A DNA stretch of 64,000 nucleotides from Crocodylus rhombifer (GCA_038503035.1 JAVSML010024609.1:888591-952590); one strand, 5' to 3'. Positions 1 through 13,007 are shown, counted from the stretch's first letter. Numbers and translations are program-made. Notes: generated by a model not told the origin, from the sequence alone.

Positions 1-284
1 AGGAGCTGTGTGAAACAGAAAGGAAATAGCAAGCGTTTAAAAAATTATTTTTAAACATATTGCAGCTATTCAAACTAGTAAGCTATTACTAGGAAATGTG
101 TCAAGCAAAGGAAGGTCCCAAATGAGCAGAAGGGTATATTTCATTAATTCTAGCATGTCATTTAAAATGAAGTCTGTACAGCTAAAATAGGACTTAGGAA
201 GCATTTCAGAGATGAAATTATATCATAACCATGCTTGTGCACTGAATTTAAAAAGCTTGTTGGTCCAAAGGTATATGTGATAAC

Positions 285-507
285 CAGGGATCCTGGTTTT
301 CTCTGATTTAAAAAAATCCCCACTTTTTGGTTAAAAAAAAGTAACCCCAAATCCACATTTTTATGAGAGTTAAACGAAACACCATTCATATATGCATATA
401 TAGTTAGTGGTGTTTTATTTTAATCATGGAAAAATGTGGTTATGGGGTTACTTTTTTTTTAACCAAAAATTGGAGATTTTTTAAATCGGAGAAAACCAGG
501 ATCCCTA
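285..507. mobile_element. hAT-type MITE, 223 bp, perfect 8-bp TSD
   Basis: An almost complete palindrome. The left arm (285 to about 375) runs cagggatcctggttttctc, then gatttaaaaaaatc and aaccccaaatccacatttt. The right arm read backwards from 507 gives tagggatcctggttttctc followed by the same series with few mismatches. A short unique centre lies around 385-415. The 8-bp direct repeat gtgataac flanks it exactly (277-284 and 508-515). Length, long TIRs and 8-bp TSD are diagnostic of non-autonomous hAT elements. It encodes nothing; small open frames across it are chance. Confidence 0.9.
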
Positions 508-515
508 GTGATAAC

Positions 516-3500
516 TTGGAAAACAACCTTATGCACAGAGTTTCTGCAAAAATCCCTTTGGGACTGTGAATCTTTGACCAGTGGTTAGAAAGTCCTGAGA
601 ACATTTGTAAAATCCAAGTCATATAGGGAGTTTACAAATTCATATTTTAAACTGGATTTTTCTTCCACTTTCATTAGCTCATTATCTTAACAATTGGATA
701 TTAAGGCCTATGTTTTCTGCTGAGTTACAGTGTAGGTCCCCCGGCCTTTATTTTTCTGTAGTGATCTATGCCTAAAATTCTCTCTCAAGTTGCACCTGTC
801 GACTTAGTTAAGATGATATATAAAAATACAAGAATTGTCTGAGTACTTGATTTGTGGCTGCAGCTGAAGAGGGCAGAGTCTATGAATACATTAAGGGAGC
901 AAATTGTGCCTCAAGAAGGCGGGTATCATTTTAGCAAATATATCCCTGAAGGAGCCTATATTTTTAAGGGCAGATTTTAACTTCAGGACTCCATCCTCAT
1001 GCCCCCGAGGACTCCCTGAAATTGGAAGTCTGTCCTGAACATGAAGAATTGTTTCCAGACCAATTCCAAGCAGTGTCCTAATCAGTGCCGGTGTTCATAA
1101 ACCATGCAACTGCATAGGCCTCAAATGGACAGGGACTGTCATTCTCATGGCTATGTTTTAATAGCCTTGAAACTCACTAGTACTCAATTTCAGGGCTACC
1201 AGTAGCCATCTGTGGAGTACCCAGGACCACATCCTAGATTTTGCTCCCTGAATGTTGATGACCTCCTATATCCTTAAGTTTTTGTCTCGTTCGATAGTTG
1301 GAATTCTAAGCATTGAACAGCTTCCATAGTCCTCAGTGCGTGACGGTGAATAAATGAAGCTCAGCCTTTTTAATAAAACAGGCAGGATTTTGAAAGTTTC
1401 TTTAAATGCTTAACTTCAAGGCCTGTGCACTTCTGAACGGCTTGATTAGACCTTTGCTTACATTTTAGAAAATTCTGCTTTTTTTCACATTTCAAGAAAA
1501 GTAAGCGTGCAAAGGGAAGACAAATATTAAGTTAGATTTTTTTAAAAATAGAGCGCAGAGGGGAAACAATGTGCTGTCCTCAGAAATAAATCCTTCTGAT
1601 TTGGCTTTTGGCACAGAGACATGGCATAGAGGCCACGCCATAGATTGCTGTTAAAGAAGAAGTGGGAGCTCTTAGGGTTTGGACAGTACTGTACAGTACC
1701 ATGAGATGTCCTAAAAAAGTTGTTGTAAAGTAGGGCTCATTTAGCTTATCAACAAACTTGTGCTCCAACCTAGAAAGTTCTGAGCTGCAACCCAGGAAGC
1801 ACAGGATATAATTTTACCCTCTGGGCTAAATGTTAAGTTTTTCACAGCCAGTGGGAATTTTATGTAATTCTTATTGTAATTTTTGGAGGAAGGATGGACT
1901 TCATAGGGCTAAGAAAGATAAGAATTGTCTCCCAGCATTTATTCCTTTCTTAAATATTTCTCTTGTTGTGTCTTTTTAATAACCAAGCAACAAAGATATA
2001 TTTTGTGACATAATGGCTAAACCTGGTGGCCATATTTTACAATATGTATCTCTCATTGAATCTTCCTTTGGTTTCATTAGAGGTGTACATAAAGCATTTC
2101 TGTAAAATATGTGCATTCCAAGCAAGAAACAGTTTTATCATGGAAAGGACAGAACTGAGTATTTTATTCCTACATATTAGAAAATACAGGATGCAAATCC
2201 ATGTACAAAAGTAACCTTATTTCCACTTCAGGGTATTTCACCTTGAAGTTCTATTACCGTTTAAAATGTGCCAATAAAGAGTTATTTTAAATAATTCTTC
2301 CAAAAAGGATGAGGTTTTATAAGTCACTTTACGGCGTGTATATTGGGAACATAAATCATTCCTTAAAGACCTGTTTGCATTGAATACAAACATAAGAAAG
2401 AACCATTATTTTTCAATAGCAGGATAAAGCCTTACATAAAATATTATTCCCTGTCTTGTCAGGATTGGAAGCGTCCATTGTTTGATGAATTCTCTCAATT
2501 TTTCTAATGCACTGAAATGAATCTGGGAGTAAAATTTCACAAAGTGCTCCCTTACTGTTCTCAAAATGCCCTGGAACACAAATTTATATTAGCTTCTTGC
2601 TACTGAAAATACAGATTATGGTTCAGAAAATTGGCCTTATTCTGATTCGGTTCTTCTCAGGATTAACCCTAAAATCCTATTACAAAGCCCACAGCACTAA
2701 AAAAAGGAAACACCAAAGCTGGATTTAGTTATAAGGAGAAAGCCTGATGGAATCAGATATATTTCACTACTGCTTATTTAATATGTATAGATACAACTGG
2801 GTCACCAAGCTGCTTTAGCCATGAGGGTAGGAGTAGCATAGCAACAAACCTCAGTAGATTGGAAAATCAGCAGCAGTAATATCTGATTAGATCTGCAACA
2901 TGCTGACCATATTTTTTTTCAATTTTCAGTATTCCCAGAATGATATTTTGATTTATTCAGATAGGCCTGTTGCAGCATTTTAAACGGATCAGATTCATCC
3001 TTGTAGCAGGCCCAGATGTAGGAATTACTGCTTTGTCCAAATGCATCTGAAATTTGGCTCTTGTCAGGTAATTTTTTTAGTCATGAAATGTCATTTAAAG
3101 GGGTTCCATTTAGACCTGTCATAAATATTAGCAAACCAACAAAAGTATGTCTGAGAGATGCCAGGGAAGGAGGTCTGGCATAATCTTAGTGGAGACATGT
3201 ATAAAGTTTGATACAGCATGTGGTAAGAATATTGTTTCATACAGTAACTGGAAGTCAAGAGAGCATTTAGGCAGCATGACGTGGCAGTTCAGGCTTGCAT
3301 GGTTTTGAGTACAGCAAGTATTGCAGACCTCCATATGCACTCATGGGCAATGAGTGCATTTGTGTTTGTACCGTGTGCACTCTTTGCGGCTGAATAGACT
3401 GTCCTCCATCCGCCCTATAATGATGAACCTCCTGTGTTCGAGATAGGAAGACTTTCTTTATTTCTTTTTTACTGTCCTTGCTCTTTCAGTCCATCTGGTA

Positions 3501-4680
3501 CACATGAGAAAGTAATTATTTTAAGTTTAATGGGCAATTTAAAGCATTCACAGAAGGTTGTGATTTTTTTTGTGGCATTTTTAAAAGAGAGAGAGCAAAC
3601 CCCTTGTTTTAAAGTAAAACAGTAGTCTTTGGACTCTAGATCCAGCAAAGTTTTTTACCATAGTGCCACCTACTGCTGAAACCTGAGAAGTATTGTGTAT
3701 GTCACTAATTTGTCTTAATTCTGACTAATTTGTAATGCTGCATTTTTCAGCAATGAGACGATTCTGTTCACTATTTCATGTTTTGTGGAAAGGAGTTGCA
3801 TAGTACCTCTGGCCTCCAGCTTCTTTTTGATGACTTGTGTTCACGTGCACTGATCTGATTGGCTGATGTTCGTTACTGCTCAGTGCAGTCATATTCTGTC
3901 CTTACTTGTATCAGAAACACCCCAGATACATACTGATAGGTGACCTCAGAGTAAATATATGAAAACATTTTTGCTTTTCAGTCATCTGAAAAAACAATTA
4001 CAATATATAAGGGAATGCATGGGGTGCACCATTGTGTCTCCCTGTAAAAATCCAGCAGATAGTACAAATCCACTTCTTATATTTAAGATAAATGAGAGAA
4101 CTCTCTCCACATCCCAAGATAATGCTCTTTATAGTCATTGTTCTTTTGCTGCCATTTCTGATGCCCTAGTGGATGCTGTCTGCTTGTTTTGCTGACAGTA
4201 CCAATAACGTGCAGTTGAAGGTGATGGACGCTCTAGATCTCAGCCATAAAAAGAGAAACATCAATTTCAATATTAAATGTGTATTTAAATAACCTCCCAA
4301 GTTCCACAAAAGAAGGATTAACATTGAATTGCAGATTTAAATCCTTTTTACCCCTCTGTATCCATAGGTATAAAGAGAGAATTTCATATGTACACCAATT
4401 TATACATTGTCTGTGAAACCAACGATTTTTCTCTGGTGCTGTATTATTCAGAATGAATTTCATTAGCAATGTATGCTTTTGGAATAAGTCCTAGTTAGAG
4501 GAGCTTTATAAGAATTTATGCGTTAAGGTTGTGTGCTATATTTGCCCTTGTGCGTAAAACAGTAAGATAATGAAGATCAAGTTGAAGGGTGGAATTTCCT
4601 AGCTGGGAATTTGAGTGTGAGTGGTAAAGGGAGACAGTGCGTTGGGGTGATTTAAGTGGCGTGGGGAAGGAGCCAAGATT
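516..4680. other. Intronic sequence, nothing recognisable
   Basis: AT-rich single-copy-looking DNA with scattered short A/T runs. No exon, transposon end or RNA gene could be supported. Open frames of 60-80 codons here have no family resemblance and lack splice context. Confidence 0.5.
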
Positions 4681-4689
4681 CGTAGGTTC

Positions 4690-4800
4690 TCGTCCCGTCC
4701 TTGCTACCGTGTAACCGTAGATGGAACTGCCCCTTTTTGCCTCCGTTTCATCACCAGTGAAATGAGAACAATACTCAGACCTGTTTAATTAGGAAACTGA
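4690..4800 (+). repeat. MIR-like SINE remnant
   Basis: Order of phrases resembles the sense strand of MIR: cttgctaccgtgtaaccgt, then gcctccgtttcatcaccagt, then gaaatgagaacaatactcag. This matches the MIR layout of the tgtgacc block followed by the cctcagtttcctcatctg block. Heavily diverged, consistent with an ancient amniote SINE. Confidence 0.45.
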
Positions 4801-5514
4801 GAAAAGCCATTAATGTTTGTTAGGTGATTTGAAGCTAGTGGGTGAAAGGCACTGATCCCATGCATGGCTGACCCCATTCTGTGAGGGTCTGAGTACCTTC
4901 AGCAGAAGGTAGATTTAACAAAAATGTTCCCTGTGTGTTGTCTGAGAGCAAAACAGAGCTGAGCTGCAGTAGGAGGGAGAGAATTTTGGGGGGGAAATTA
5001 TGTTAAAATTGATTAGTAAATCCTATGTTTCCTTCCCCACCCTTCCTCTCACTGGTTACGGGTGCAGCTCATCTTATGTGACAACCAGATATTTCTATGT
5101 ATTTCCCCCCACCCCCCAAATGAGCTCAGTCCACTCACTGCCCTTCCTTGATGTTTCTTAACTCTCCATCTGAATCTCTCAATAGTTGCCTCATTTTTTA
5201 GCATCTCTACACTCCTTTCTTCCTTCACTTTTCCTGGTCCTCTCTCAGCACACACCTTTCTTGAGTCTGTCATGGCAACTCATTCTCTGCTTGTCATGGT
5301 CAGCAAGCTAAGCCACCCAACAAGACATGAAGGAACAAATCATAAGTGGTGCTTTCTCTTCTTCCTAAAAATCTTTTCAATGCTGGTGTTAGGGTAGGGT
5401 TTTTTTCTACAATGCTGGAAATTGCTTGTAGTGGAAGGTGAAATAAGAATCTACGGAGGCTTGAAAGAGTGGTGATGAAGATGGTGAGTGCAAAGTGATT
5501 TAGTATTTAACTGA

Positions 5515-5625
5515 CGTTCCATCCAACTTTTCCACTTTGTCAACACCCCTTTTTATGAGTGAAAGTACTATGGGAAAAGATATAGGTGACTTGCCTAAGG
5601 TCATCATTTTACTCTTGCTGGACAT
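5515..5625 (-). repeat. MIR-like SINE remnant
   Basis: Antisense MIR core pattern: ccccttttttatgagtgaaa, then ggtgacttgcctaaggtcat. The latter is the reverse complement of the conserved tgaccttgggcaagt block. Old and degraded. Confidence 0.45.
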
Positions 5626-5629
5626 CTTT

Positions 5630-7290
5630 GCTTAGGTCAATAAGATTAGGTTACTTAGCCTGCTGAGCTACTTCACATAGGAGCAGAGGTCATGATGGCA
5701 GCTTAGCACCAGCTAGCAATGACACCCTGGTCTCCCTAACTAATGCCACCAGCAGAAACCTGTCTATCCCTGCCCCCTCCCCTTTACTATGAATAGATTT
5801 TTAAGTAGATTTTTTAAGTGATCAGGACCAAGGAGATGGTTTTAAAGGTCCCAATTGAAAGCTATGAGTAGAGATCATGACTAACTTCTAATCAGTAGGG
5901 GAAGCAAAGACATATGTAAACTCAAGCCATTGCATATTTTTGAAGGCTGCCTTCATAATGAGAAGGTCTAATGAAATTTTAAAATTAAAATTAAATTGTC
6001 CTGTATGTAAAGCATCTCCAAATCAGTAGTGGAGGCAAATGTCTGTGGGCTTTACAGGCCCTGAAGGTCTGTTTTTACATACCATTTCCTTCAGCTTAAA
6101 CTCAAGAGTAAGCGTTAAACAGTCAAAGAGCCGAAGAGGTCACCAGTTACTAGGATCAGTGTGTAGTAAATGAATGGCTTCTAGTTGTAACGTCCGATTG
6201 TCCCTTGCAAAAGCCAGGTATTGTTTTAGAAATGACTCATTCAGCCTACAGCAGAACGGAAAAACTTCATTGGAGTCACAATATATATTGACTGAAAAAT
6301 ACATTATACACATGATGATTAAGGGAAATTTAAGGAAACTTGCTTCACTATGGAGACAGACAAGAGAGACAAAGGGAAAGGGCTGTTACCTGACATCAAG
6401 AAGATCCACTCCTTTCTTCTGGAACTAGTTGCCATGTCTGCAATCAAACATGCAGATCTCAGAGATTTTTATTTGCATTTTTAAGCATTTTGAAGAGGAA
6501 TGATTAAATTAGTGCTGTGATATTGCAAATGAGTGTAATAGAAAACCAGCAAGATAAAATATTTCTTACCTTGTCTGAGGGTCCAAATGGTCCTGGATAC
6601 TCCTGGTATTTATCACATTGTCAGCTGTCTAAAGCATTGAACTATTTTTGTATTGTAAGATAGGAAAGACTACTGAGTTCTAAGGGCAGTCTGGAAGGTT
6701 TTACACTTGAGCTGAAATTGTAATGCTTCAATTAGTTCAGTTCTTTAGTTTATTGCAGTTCACATTAATTAAATGTAACCCTGAATTTTGTCCCTCCCTA
6801 CAGCCATTTTGTCAGTCATTCTTTGACCTTCAGACTCTTGGGTTCATCTCTTGAAGAACAAGTTGATGCTCACTATAGTGACATTTTCCCAAACTGATTG
6901 CTTTATTTAATAGAAAACTCTTCCTGTTGGCCTTGTTTACCGTAAGTGTTGATTGACCTATTTCAATCAGCTGGCTGGTAGACATTCTTAATTAAATTTG
7001 GAGACTGTTTTGCCTCTGTAATGCATGCGCTCTCTCAAAAAAAGTGCTACTTTGCTCTTCATTTGATGTTGACCATTAGTTACATGTACTTCTCGTACAT
7101 TTTACTATAAATTCTAAACGCAGTTTATTGCTTTTAAATATATAAGTACCAAATATTAGATATTCCATACATGTTTTTAAAGGCTTGGAATTGTGTGCAG
7201 CACCTTCAGCTAGGAAATCTTTTGGAGTCTGAATTTAGTCAAAGTAGGGCCAATGGAGCTAATAAAGAATTTGTCATACTACTAAAAGAT
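5630..7290. other. Intronic sequence, nothing recognisable
   Basis: AT-rich intron. The 84-codon frame at 6174-6428 shows no domain, repeat or splice logic and is taken as chance. Confidence 0.5.
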
Positions 7291-7292
7291 GA

Positions 7293-7450
7293 ATGAGATG
7301 GTAGAATCTCCATCCTTAGAAGCTTTTAAGAGCAGGTTAGACAGACACTTGTCTGGGGTGTTTTAGAGAAGTATGACCCTGCCCTGACCAGAGGTTTGGA
7401 CTAGTTGACCTACTGAGATTCCATCCATGCCTGTTTTCTGTGATTCTCTC
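7293..7450 (+). repeat. CR1 LINE 3'-end fragment
   Basis: Retains the CR1 tail in sense: gaatctccatccttagaagc, ttttaagagcaggttagaca, ggtttggactagttgaccta and a degraded terminal ctgtgattctctc. The same order of phrases occurs at the 3' ends of the CR1 copies at 47.4 kb and 61.0 kb. No coding capacity remains. Confidence 0.7.
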
Positions 7451-7459
7451 AAGATCATC

Positions 7460-8370
7460 TTTCTAATTTTCATTAGAGATACTTTTTTTTTTTTGGCAGA
7501 GCAAACAAAACCAGAGGTTTGAAGATACAGGCTTGAGGTTATCACCCTAATCTTTGATTGTCCTCATAAAAATGAATCATTTAGCTTTACAGACTGTGAA
7601 GTTACTAGGTGTATTTATACATATATAATCCTTCCTCCAGCAGTGGTTCCCACATATGTATCTTCTGTCATGAATCCAGTGCTTTTCAGAATGTAGATGC
7701 ACATTAATGCTGTTTTTGCCATATTCACATATGGGCTTGAGTCTCAAACATTTTTGTTGTCTTAGTTAATGATTTTATTTTAGTAGGGACCTCAACTGAG
7801 ACAGGACCCCATTATTTTAGGAACTGTAGAAATAATTTTCTATAGAAGTAGACAAAAAGGCCTGACAAGACTGCTCACACAGGTCACTTACTGCCTTTTT
7901 ATGATTTGCCAACCTCTAACTGGATTTTCACCAGCAAAGGAGCTGTAGGGAGGCTGCAGGCGTTTTGCAAGTAGTAGCATGTTTTAACCATGAGAGGCTG
8001 GCATGGCACCTGAGCAAAAGAGCCTGGAAGGAGAGCCAGGTGCCAGTTTCATTGGTGACTAAGGAAAAAGATACAGTGCTAGGCATACTACAGGTCAGTC
8101 TCAGGTTTCTTCATCTCCTTCACTAGAGGTAGTTGAACTAGGCTGTCCCAAGCCTTTGTTGTCCTTAAGTAGTCCCTCCTAACTTAACCCCATCACTCAT
8201 CTGCTCCCCTCTGTACCTCTCTAAACAGCAGTTGCCTCAGCACCTTCTACCCCAGAAACCTAATCTGTCTGCTAGCAATCAATCAACTTCTTAGCAGCCA
8301 CTCTCAGGCATTCTTCTGAACAGCGACCCATCTTCTTGTGTCATTCCCAGGGCAAGTTGCTTAAAGTATA
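7460..8370. other. Intronic sequence, nothing recognisable
   Basis: No transposon ends, exons or RNA genes recognised. A short poly-T run lies at about 7485-7495. Confidence 0.45.
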
Positions 8371-8378
8371 GATAGATG

Positions 8379-8410
8379 TAAAATAGCTATATATTTATAT
8401 AGCTATTTTA
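8379..8410. repeat. Perfect AT-rich palindrome
   Basis: Arms 8379-8393 and 8396-8410 are 15-bp perfect inverted copies (taaaatagctatata) around a 2-bp centre. Could extrude as a cruciform; may be the core of a decayed MITE. Confidence 0.8.
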
Positions 8411-8499
8411 TATATAAAACATTTCACAAAGAGCAGAACAAACCTGCTGGAATTTTTGCAAAGAAATTGAATTTGGGGAGGTAGAGTTAAGTATCAGAG

Positions 8500-9690
8500 A
8501 GCATTAAAGTTTGCTTTCCAAGGGTATACATATTTTGAGTGTGGCCACAGGACCTCGAATAGTCGTTCTTGTCTGACCTTCACTCTGGTGATAGACGTAA
8601 GGCACCTAATGGACTTGTGTCGCAGACTAGGCAGATGTCTCCCCCCTCGAGTGCCCCCCCCCATTCTCACCTGCCATGACTTGTTGTTCCTCAGGAGGTG
8701 GGATGGGTCTTCGAGTGTACTCGGTGGCCCATGGTTCACCCAGCGGTAATTCACGGGGCTCCACCACCCCCACACCCTGGCCTCATGTCTCCTCCGGTGC
8801 ATTGTCCTTCCATTGGCCTTGTCCCCTCTGGTGGGATAACGCCTCACGGCTTGATGTCTAGATGCCCGTGGCCTATGGCCAAGTTTGCCCATGTGGGCTC
8901 ACCCCCTCAACCTTCCTTGCCTCCACCCCTTCTTTCGGGGAAACAAAAAAACTTTCCAAGTCTCCTCCTTAGCCCTGTTCCTCGGGGATACCCCACACTT
9001 TCCACTCTCCCCCTTCTCACGGGACAACTAAATAAAACGCATTAACAAAACAAAAAATAATGAGCCACTTCCTGATGTGGCTACACCCTGCCCCCTTACT
9101 ATCCTTCCCCTTGCTCTAGAAGGGGGGGGGCGCTTTACTCCTCTCCCGTTGTCTCCGGGATTCACTCCCATTCTCCCGTCGGCCCGGCTGGGACTGGCGG
9201 TGATACCTGCCCCGACTGTAAACTTCTCGGCGCTCTCCCAGGGCCTTCTCCCTCTGGCGTGGCTTCCTTCTCACCCTGGTCATCCTAATACTCCAACCTG
9301 GGGTCTGCTCGGGCTCCGGGTGCAGCTCTGGTTCCGTCCCTGGGTCGGGTGTGCCTGTTACTCCCTCGCCATCCCATGCATGCTCCTGCTGGGGCACTCT
9401 GGTCCGCACTGCCAGCATCAGTCCCCAGCTCGTCGGGCTCCGCGGGTCCCCTGGGGAGGATCCTTTTCTCTCCCTGCAGTGGCTGCAGCTCCCCTCTCGT
9501 GCTGCTCTCCCTCCTGCTGTCTGCGGCATCGGTCACCATTTTTATTTCTGCCGGCTGGTGTTTGAGGCTGACATCACCAGCCGGCCTTAACTGAATAAAG
9601 AGGAGGCTGACGAGCCGCATGGGCTCTTCCTTCCACCCCTGCTGTGCTGGGTCTCCTGCTGCTGGTGAGTACCCCTCGTTACTTCTTTCC
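8500..9690. other. CpG- and GC-rich block, unclassified (possible LTR or other retroelement 3' part)
   Basis: Sharp switch from AT-rich intron to about 1.2 kb of GC-rich, CpG-containing, pyrimidine-rich + strand. Contains AATAAA at 9031-9036 and again at 9594-9599. The second is preceded by a strong hairpin (9550-9560 pairing with 9575-9585, arm gccggctggtg) and followed by a GT/CT-rich stretch and a donor-like ggtgagtacc at about 9663. An open minus-strand frame of 132 codons (8892-8494) and overlapping frames around 9100-9560 match nothing I know. The architecture resembles the R-U5 end of an LTR, but no TG...CA ends with a TSD were found. A CpG island or processed insert are alternatives. 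Confidence 0.4.
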
Positions 9691-9742
9691 CTGAGACATA
9701 GTGAAATGTTATCTCTCAGTAGAAAGTGATTACCCTTTACAG

Positions 9743-10999
9743 CAGAGGTGGGTAATTATTTCAAGTGGAGGGCTGCTTAATGAGGCTTGGTAAGCTGTCA
9801 AGGGCTGCATGAGTAGCCCCGCCCCTGACTGCCATCTTGGGGTGGGAGTCCCACCCTTAATCCCTTACCTTTGCCACCAGAATCCATCATTTGCCCCGTG
9901 GAGATACTTCTGGGGGGAGGGGAGTTGCCATCTTAGCACCAGAAGAAAAAATCATACACTAAAAGTAAAAAACCTACTATAACATATTTTAATATTATTA
10001 CAAAAAATATATTTTTTCATGATGTATGTTTGTGTACTGTATATAGAGGTGATTGCATAATAACTCATAAATTCTTAGTCTTTTATGTTTGTGGGGGGTG
10101 CGCTTGTGTGGGGAGGTGTATAGTAGGGGGTGTGTATGATGTGTATGTATATGGTGGGGGGTAGGGGTGTGTGTGCATATGGTAGGGTATGCGGTTTTTT
10201 ATGGTGGGGTGTAAGGGGAGTTTGTGATGGGGTGCGGCTGTGTATGGAGACATAGGGTATGTTGGGCGGTGTGGTGTTTGTGGCGTATGGGGGTGTGGCT
10301 CTGGATCACACTGGTTTTCGGAACACACTGTCTGCTCCAGGTAACGCTGTGGGGTTGGGTGCCGGGGGAGTGGGACACTAGAGCCTGGTTCTGGCCATCA
10401 TTGAACATCACAGAAAAGAACACAGCCCCCACCAGGCCATTTGTTTCCCTAGCACTCCCCATGCTAGCGAGGTGTGGGAGAGAAGCCCTCACAGCGCTGG
10501 CCGGAGCCAGGGACAAGCGCTGAGCAGAACACCCGCCCCCCGCTACAGCTGTCTCCACTGCCTGCCAGGGGCACGTGCTACAGAGGGTGTGTTGGGAAGG
10601 TCCCCATACCCCTCCCCCCCACACACACCCTGCTCACCCAAGGTCTACACTGCTGCTACCCCCTGCACGCGGGCTCCTCACTGCAGCCAGCCCCAAACTC
10701 CACGCTCCTGCCCAGCTGCAACCCCACCCCCAGCTTCCCTCCCTGCTGCCCAGAGGAAGCGGGATGCCAGGGAATCATGCAACAGCAGCTCCACCCCTTG
10801 TTAGCAGAACCCATCCTTCCACCCACGGGGGTGGGAGCGAGGCATAATAGAGTATGTTGGGGGTGGGTTTGGTGCCTTACTCTCACCCTCATGGGCAGAA
10901 GGGCTGGTCAGTGCACAGTTCGTTGGGGGGCTCCATGGGCTAAATGAAAGTGCCTGATGGGTCAGATTTGTCTCACGGGCCATATTTTGCACACCCCTG
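9743..10999. mobile_element. Non-autonomous hAT transposon, 1.26 kb
   Basis: Left end cagaggtgggtaattattt and right end, read in reverse, caggggtgtgcaaaatatgg form imperfect TIRs of the hAT type. Flanking 8-bp repeats ctttacag (9735-9742) and gtttacag (11000-11007) match at 7 of 8 positions. The interior has no transposase. It contains a GT/GGGGT-rich low-complexity tract (about 10085-10290) and a C-rich half (10500-10800). The many long overlapping open frames here come from base composition. Confidence 0.88.
10085..10290 (+). repeat. GT/GGGGT-rich low-complexity tract inside the hAT element
   Basis: The + strand alternates short units such as gtgtgtatg, ggtggggggta and tgtggggagg for about 200 bp with few C residues. 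It looks like an expanded, degenerate minisatellite carried by the transposon. Runs of four to six G could support G-quadruplexes. Confidence 0.7.
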
Positions 11000-11007
11000 G
11001 TTTACAG

Positions 11008-13000
11008 TGTGTTTCATTCATTTCAAAATTACTTTGCTGGATGCAATGCTACCCTTCCTGTTTTTTAAATAGGTGAAAGAAAGTTGTAAGGGTTCCTTAA
11101 CACAGTAATGTTTTGTAGTCTTATCATCTGTGCACATAATATCATATGGGGTGTTATTACTTATTAATATAAGCAATGCTATTTCAGTGTGTCAGTTCAG
11201 AACTTCAAAGTAATCCTGTTTTAACAGAGCAATAGACACGTATGCTTTTGCTGTTTTGGCAAAGCATGCTGCTTTGATAGCAATATAATTATCACAAACA
11301 GGTATTTTGGTTGGCGGGGAGGGGGAGAATACTTTTAGTTTCTATGGGACTCCTTTAGGAGTTTTCAATTCTAATGGCAGCTCTGGATCTAATCTTCTAC
11401 TGTGGGCTTGTCTAGGGAATTCAATACATGTGTTCTGCTATACGTTTCAGACTGGGTGGGATGCATGCAGCTTGTGGAGTTTAGTGTGACGTACTGACAG
11501 AATAGGAGTCTTAGACCCAGCTCTTTAGAGAGGTGGGGTAAACATAGTGCCAGATCCAAAGCTATTTAAGACTGGCTCATAAGCTTTAATAGGCATTGGA
11601 TACAAGCCAGAGACATACAAAGAAAAAATAATAGCCTCTTGTTCCCTATTAATCAGAAGAAAAAATTTAGATGGTAGCAAGGTATTCCTTATGTCACATC
11701 ACATCATTTCCCCAGCCCCATACATGCCACGAGTCAGCATCAATTTTTATCGCGTACATAAGAAAAATACCTTGGGAAGACAGCAGATGTGCTGGTATAT
11801 GGTATCAATAACTTACTGAATGTCAGTGTAACCTGAGGTGAAGAATGAGCAAAATCAGCTGATCAGCAAAGCAAATGCAGCATGAAAATGACAGCATGTT
11901 AGATTAGTACTAAAATAAATTATGTACAAAATAATAGTAAAGGGTTTGCTTCTTTGGCTTTTACTATGGTCCAAGAAGGGACAATGGCATAACAGTGCCA
12001 TGGGAAAATGACTTTCCAGCTATTCAGCCTGTCTTATGCTGTCTTCTCCACGTGGACTTTGATGTATATGATTTTTAAGAAAACAGTTATGTTTAGAACT
12101 GTACGTGGCGACCTAAGAACGAAATGCTACCATTGTAAGATTTGCCAGATCTATCTAGAGGTAGGAAAAACAGAAGTGCATGGACATTTGTCAAGAAGAT
12201 TTGAAACAGATTTATTTTTGTTTCCCTATACTGATCCAGTTTAAACAAGCCTGGAGTAACCAAAGTGCCAGGAGATTAGACGCTAAATCAATAGGCTAAG
12301 TGTTCTGCTGCTGATAGTGCATTTCTGTGCTGGCATTCTGCCATGCATATTAAATTAATAGACTTCTTAAATGTAAAAGGTTTATCTTTCTTCTTTGCCC
12401 AGTTGCCGTGCCAGAGTAAGCAATGAAACAAGTAGAAGGTGATTGTGGTGAATTGTGCCACCACTGAAGTCAACGGCAAAATTTCAGTTTCTATCGGTAT
12501 GGCTGGCCAGATTTCCTGCCTGGATGTTTCTATTTATATCGACCTTAGCACTTCGACTTCAAGCCCAAGATATCTTAGGAGGCTCAAATATTTCCTGTGC
12601 ACAGAGCTACTATGACAGGAATTACAGCATCGTTACTGAGAGTTCCCAGCCACACAGCCCTCAATATCCATAAGATATACTATACCACTTTCGAATCATA
12701 CCAGGGCAATTAAAAGTATTCTCTTTATGGTTAGTTACATGCCTCCAGTAACATCCACAAGAGAACCTTTACAATAAAGCAAATCTCTCTCTATTCCTAT
12801 AATTTAAATCTGTTCCCAGACAGTAAAGCAAATCATTTTCCCCTCCTCCTGATATAAATCATGAAAATGAATCCCATTTCTCAAATCCATGCCGGTATGA
12901 GAACAACAGAAGAACAATGAAATGATAAGAGCCTTTCTGTATCAGATCTGAACTAAAACTAGTATATAAATCAGAACCACCAGTTTAAAGTGCAGGTGGT
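11008..13000. other. Intronic sequence, nothing recognisable
   Basis: No repeat ends, exons or RNA genes supported. Frames at 12008-12244 and 12288-12673 lack similarity or splice context. Confidence 0.45.
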
Positions 13001-13007
13001 GGATTGA

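Noticed and set aside
8494..9620. Overlapping open frames of 80-160 codons on both strands
   Set aside because: They follow from GC-rich composition. Frames on both strands overlap, and none shows a domain, start context or splice sites.
10083..10992. Several long frames (up to 157 codons) in the hAT element
   Set aside because: Low-complexity His/Pro/Thr or Gly/Trp-rich translations of a GT or C-rich tract; no transposase motif.
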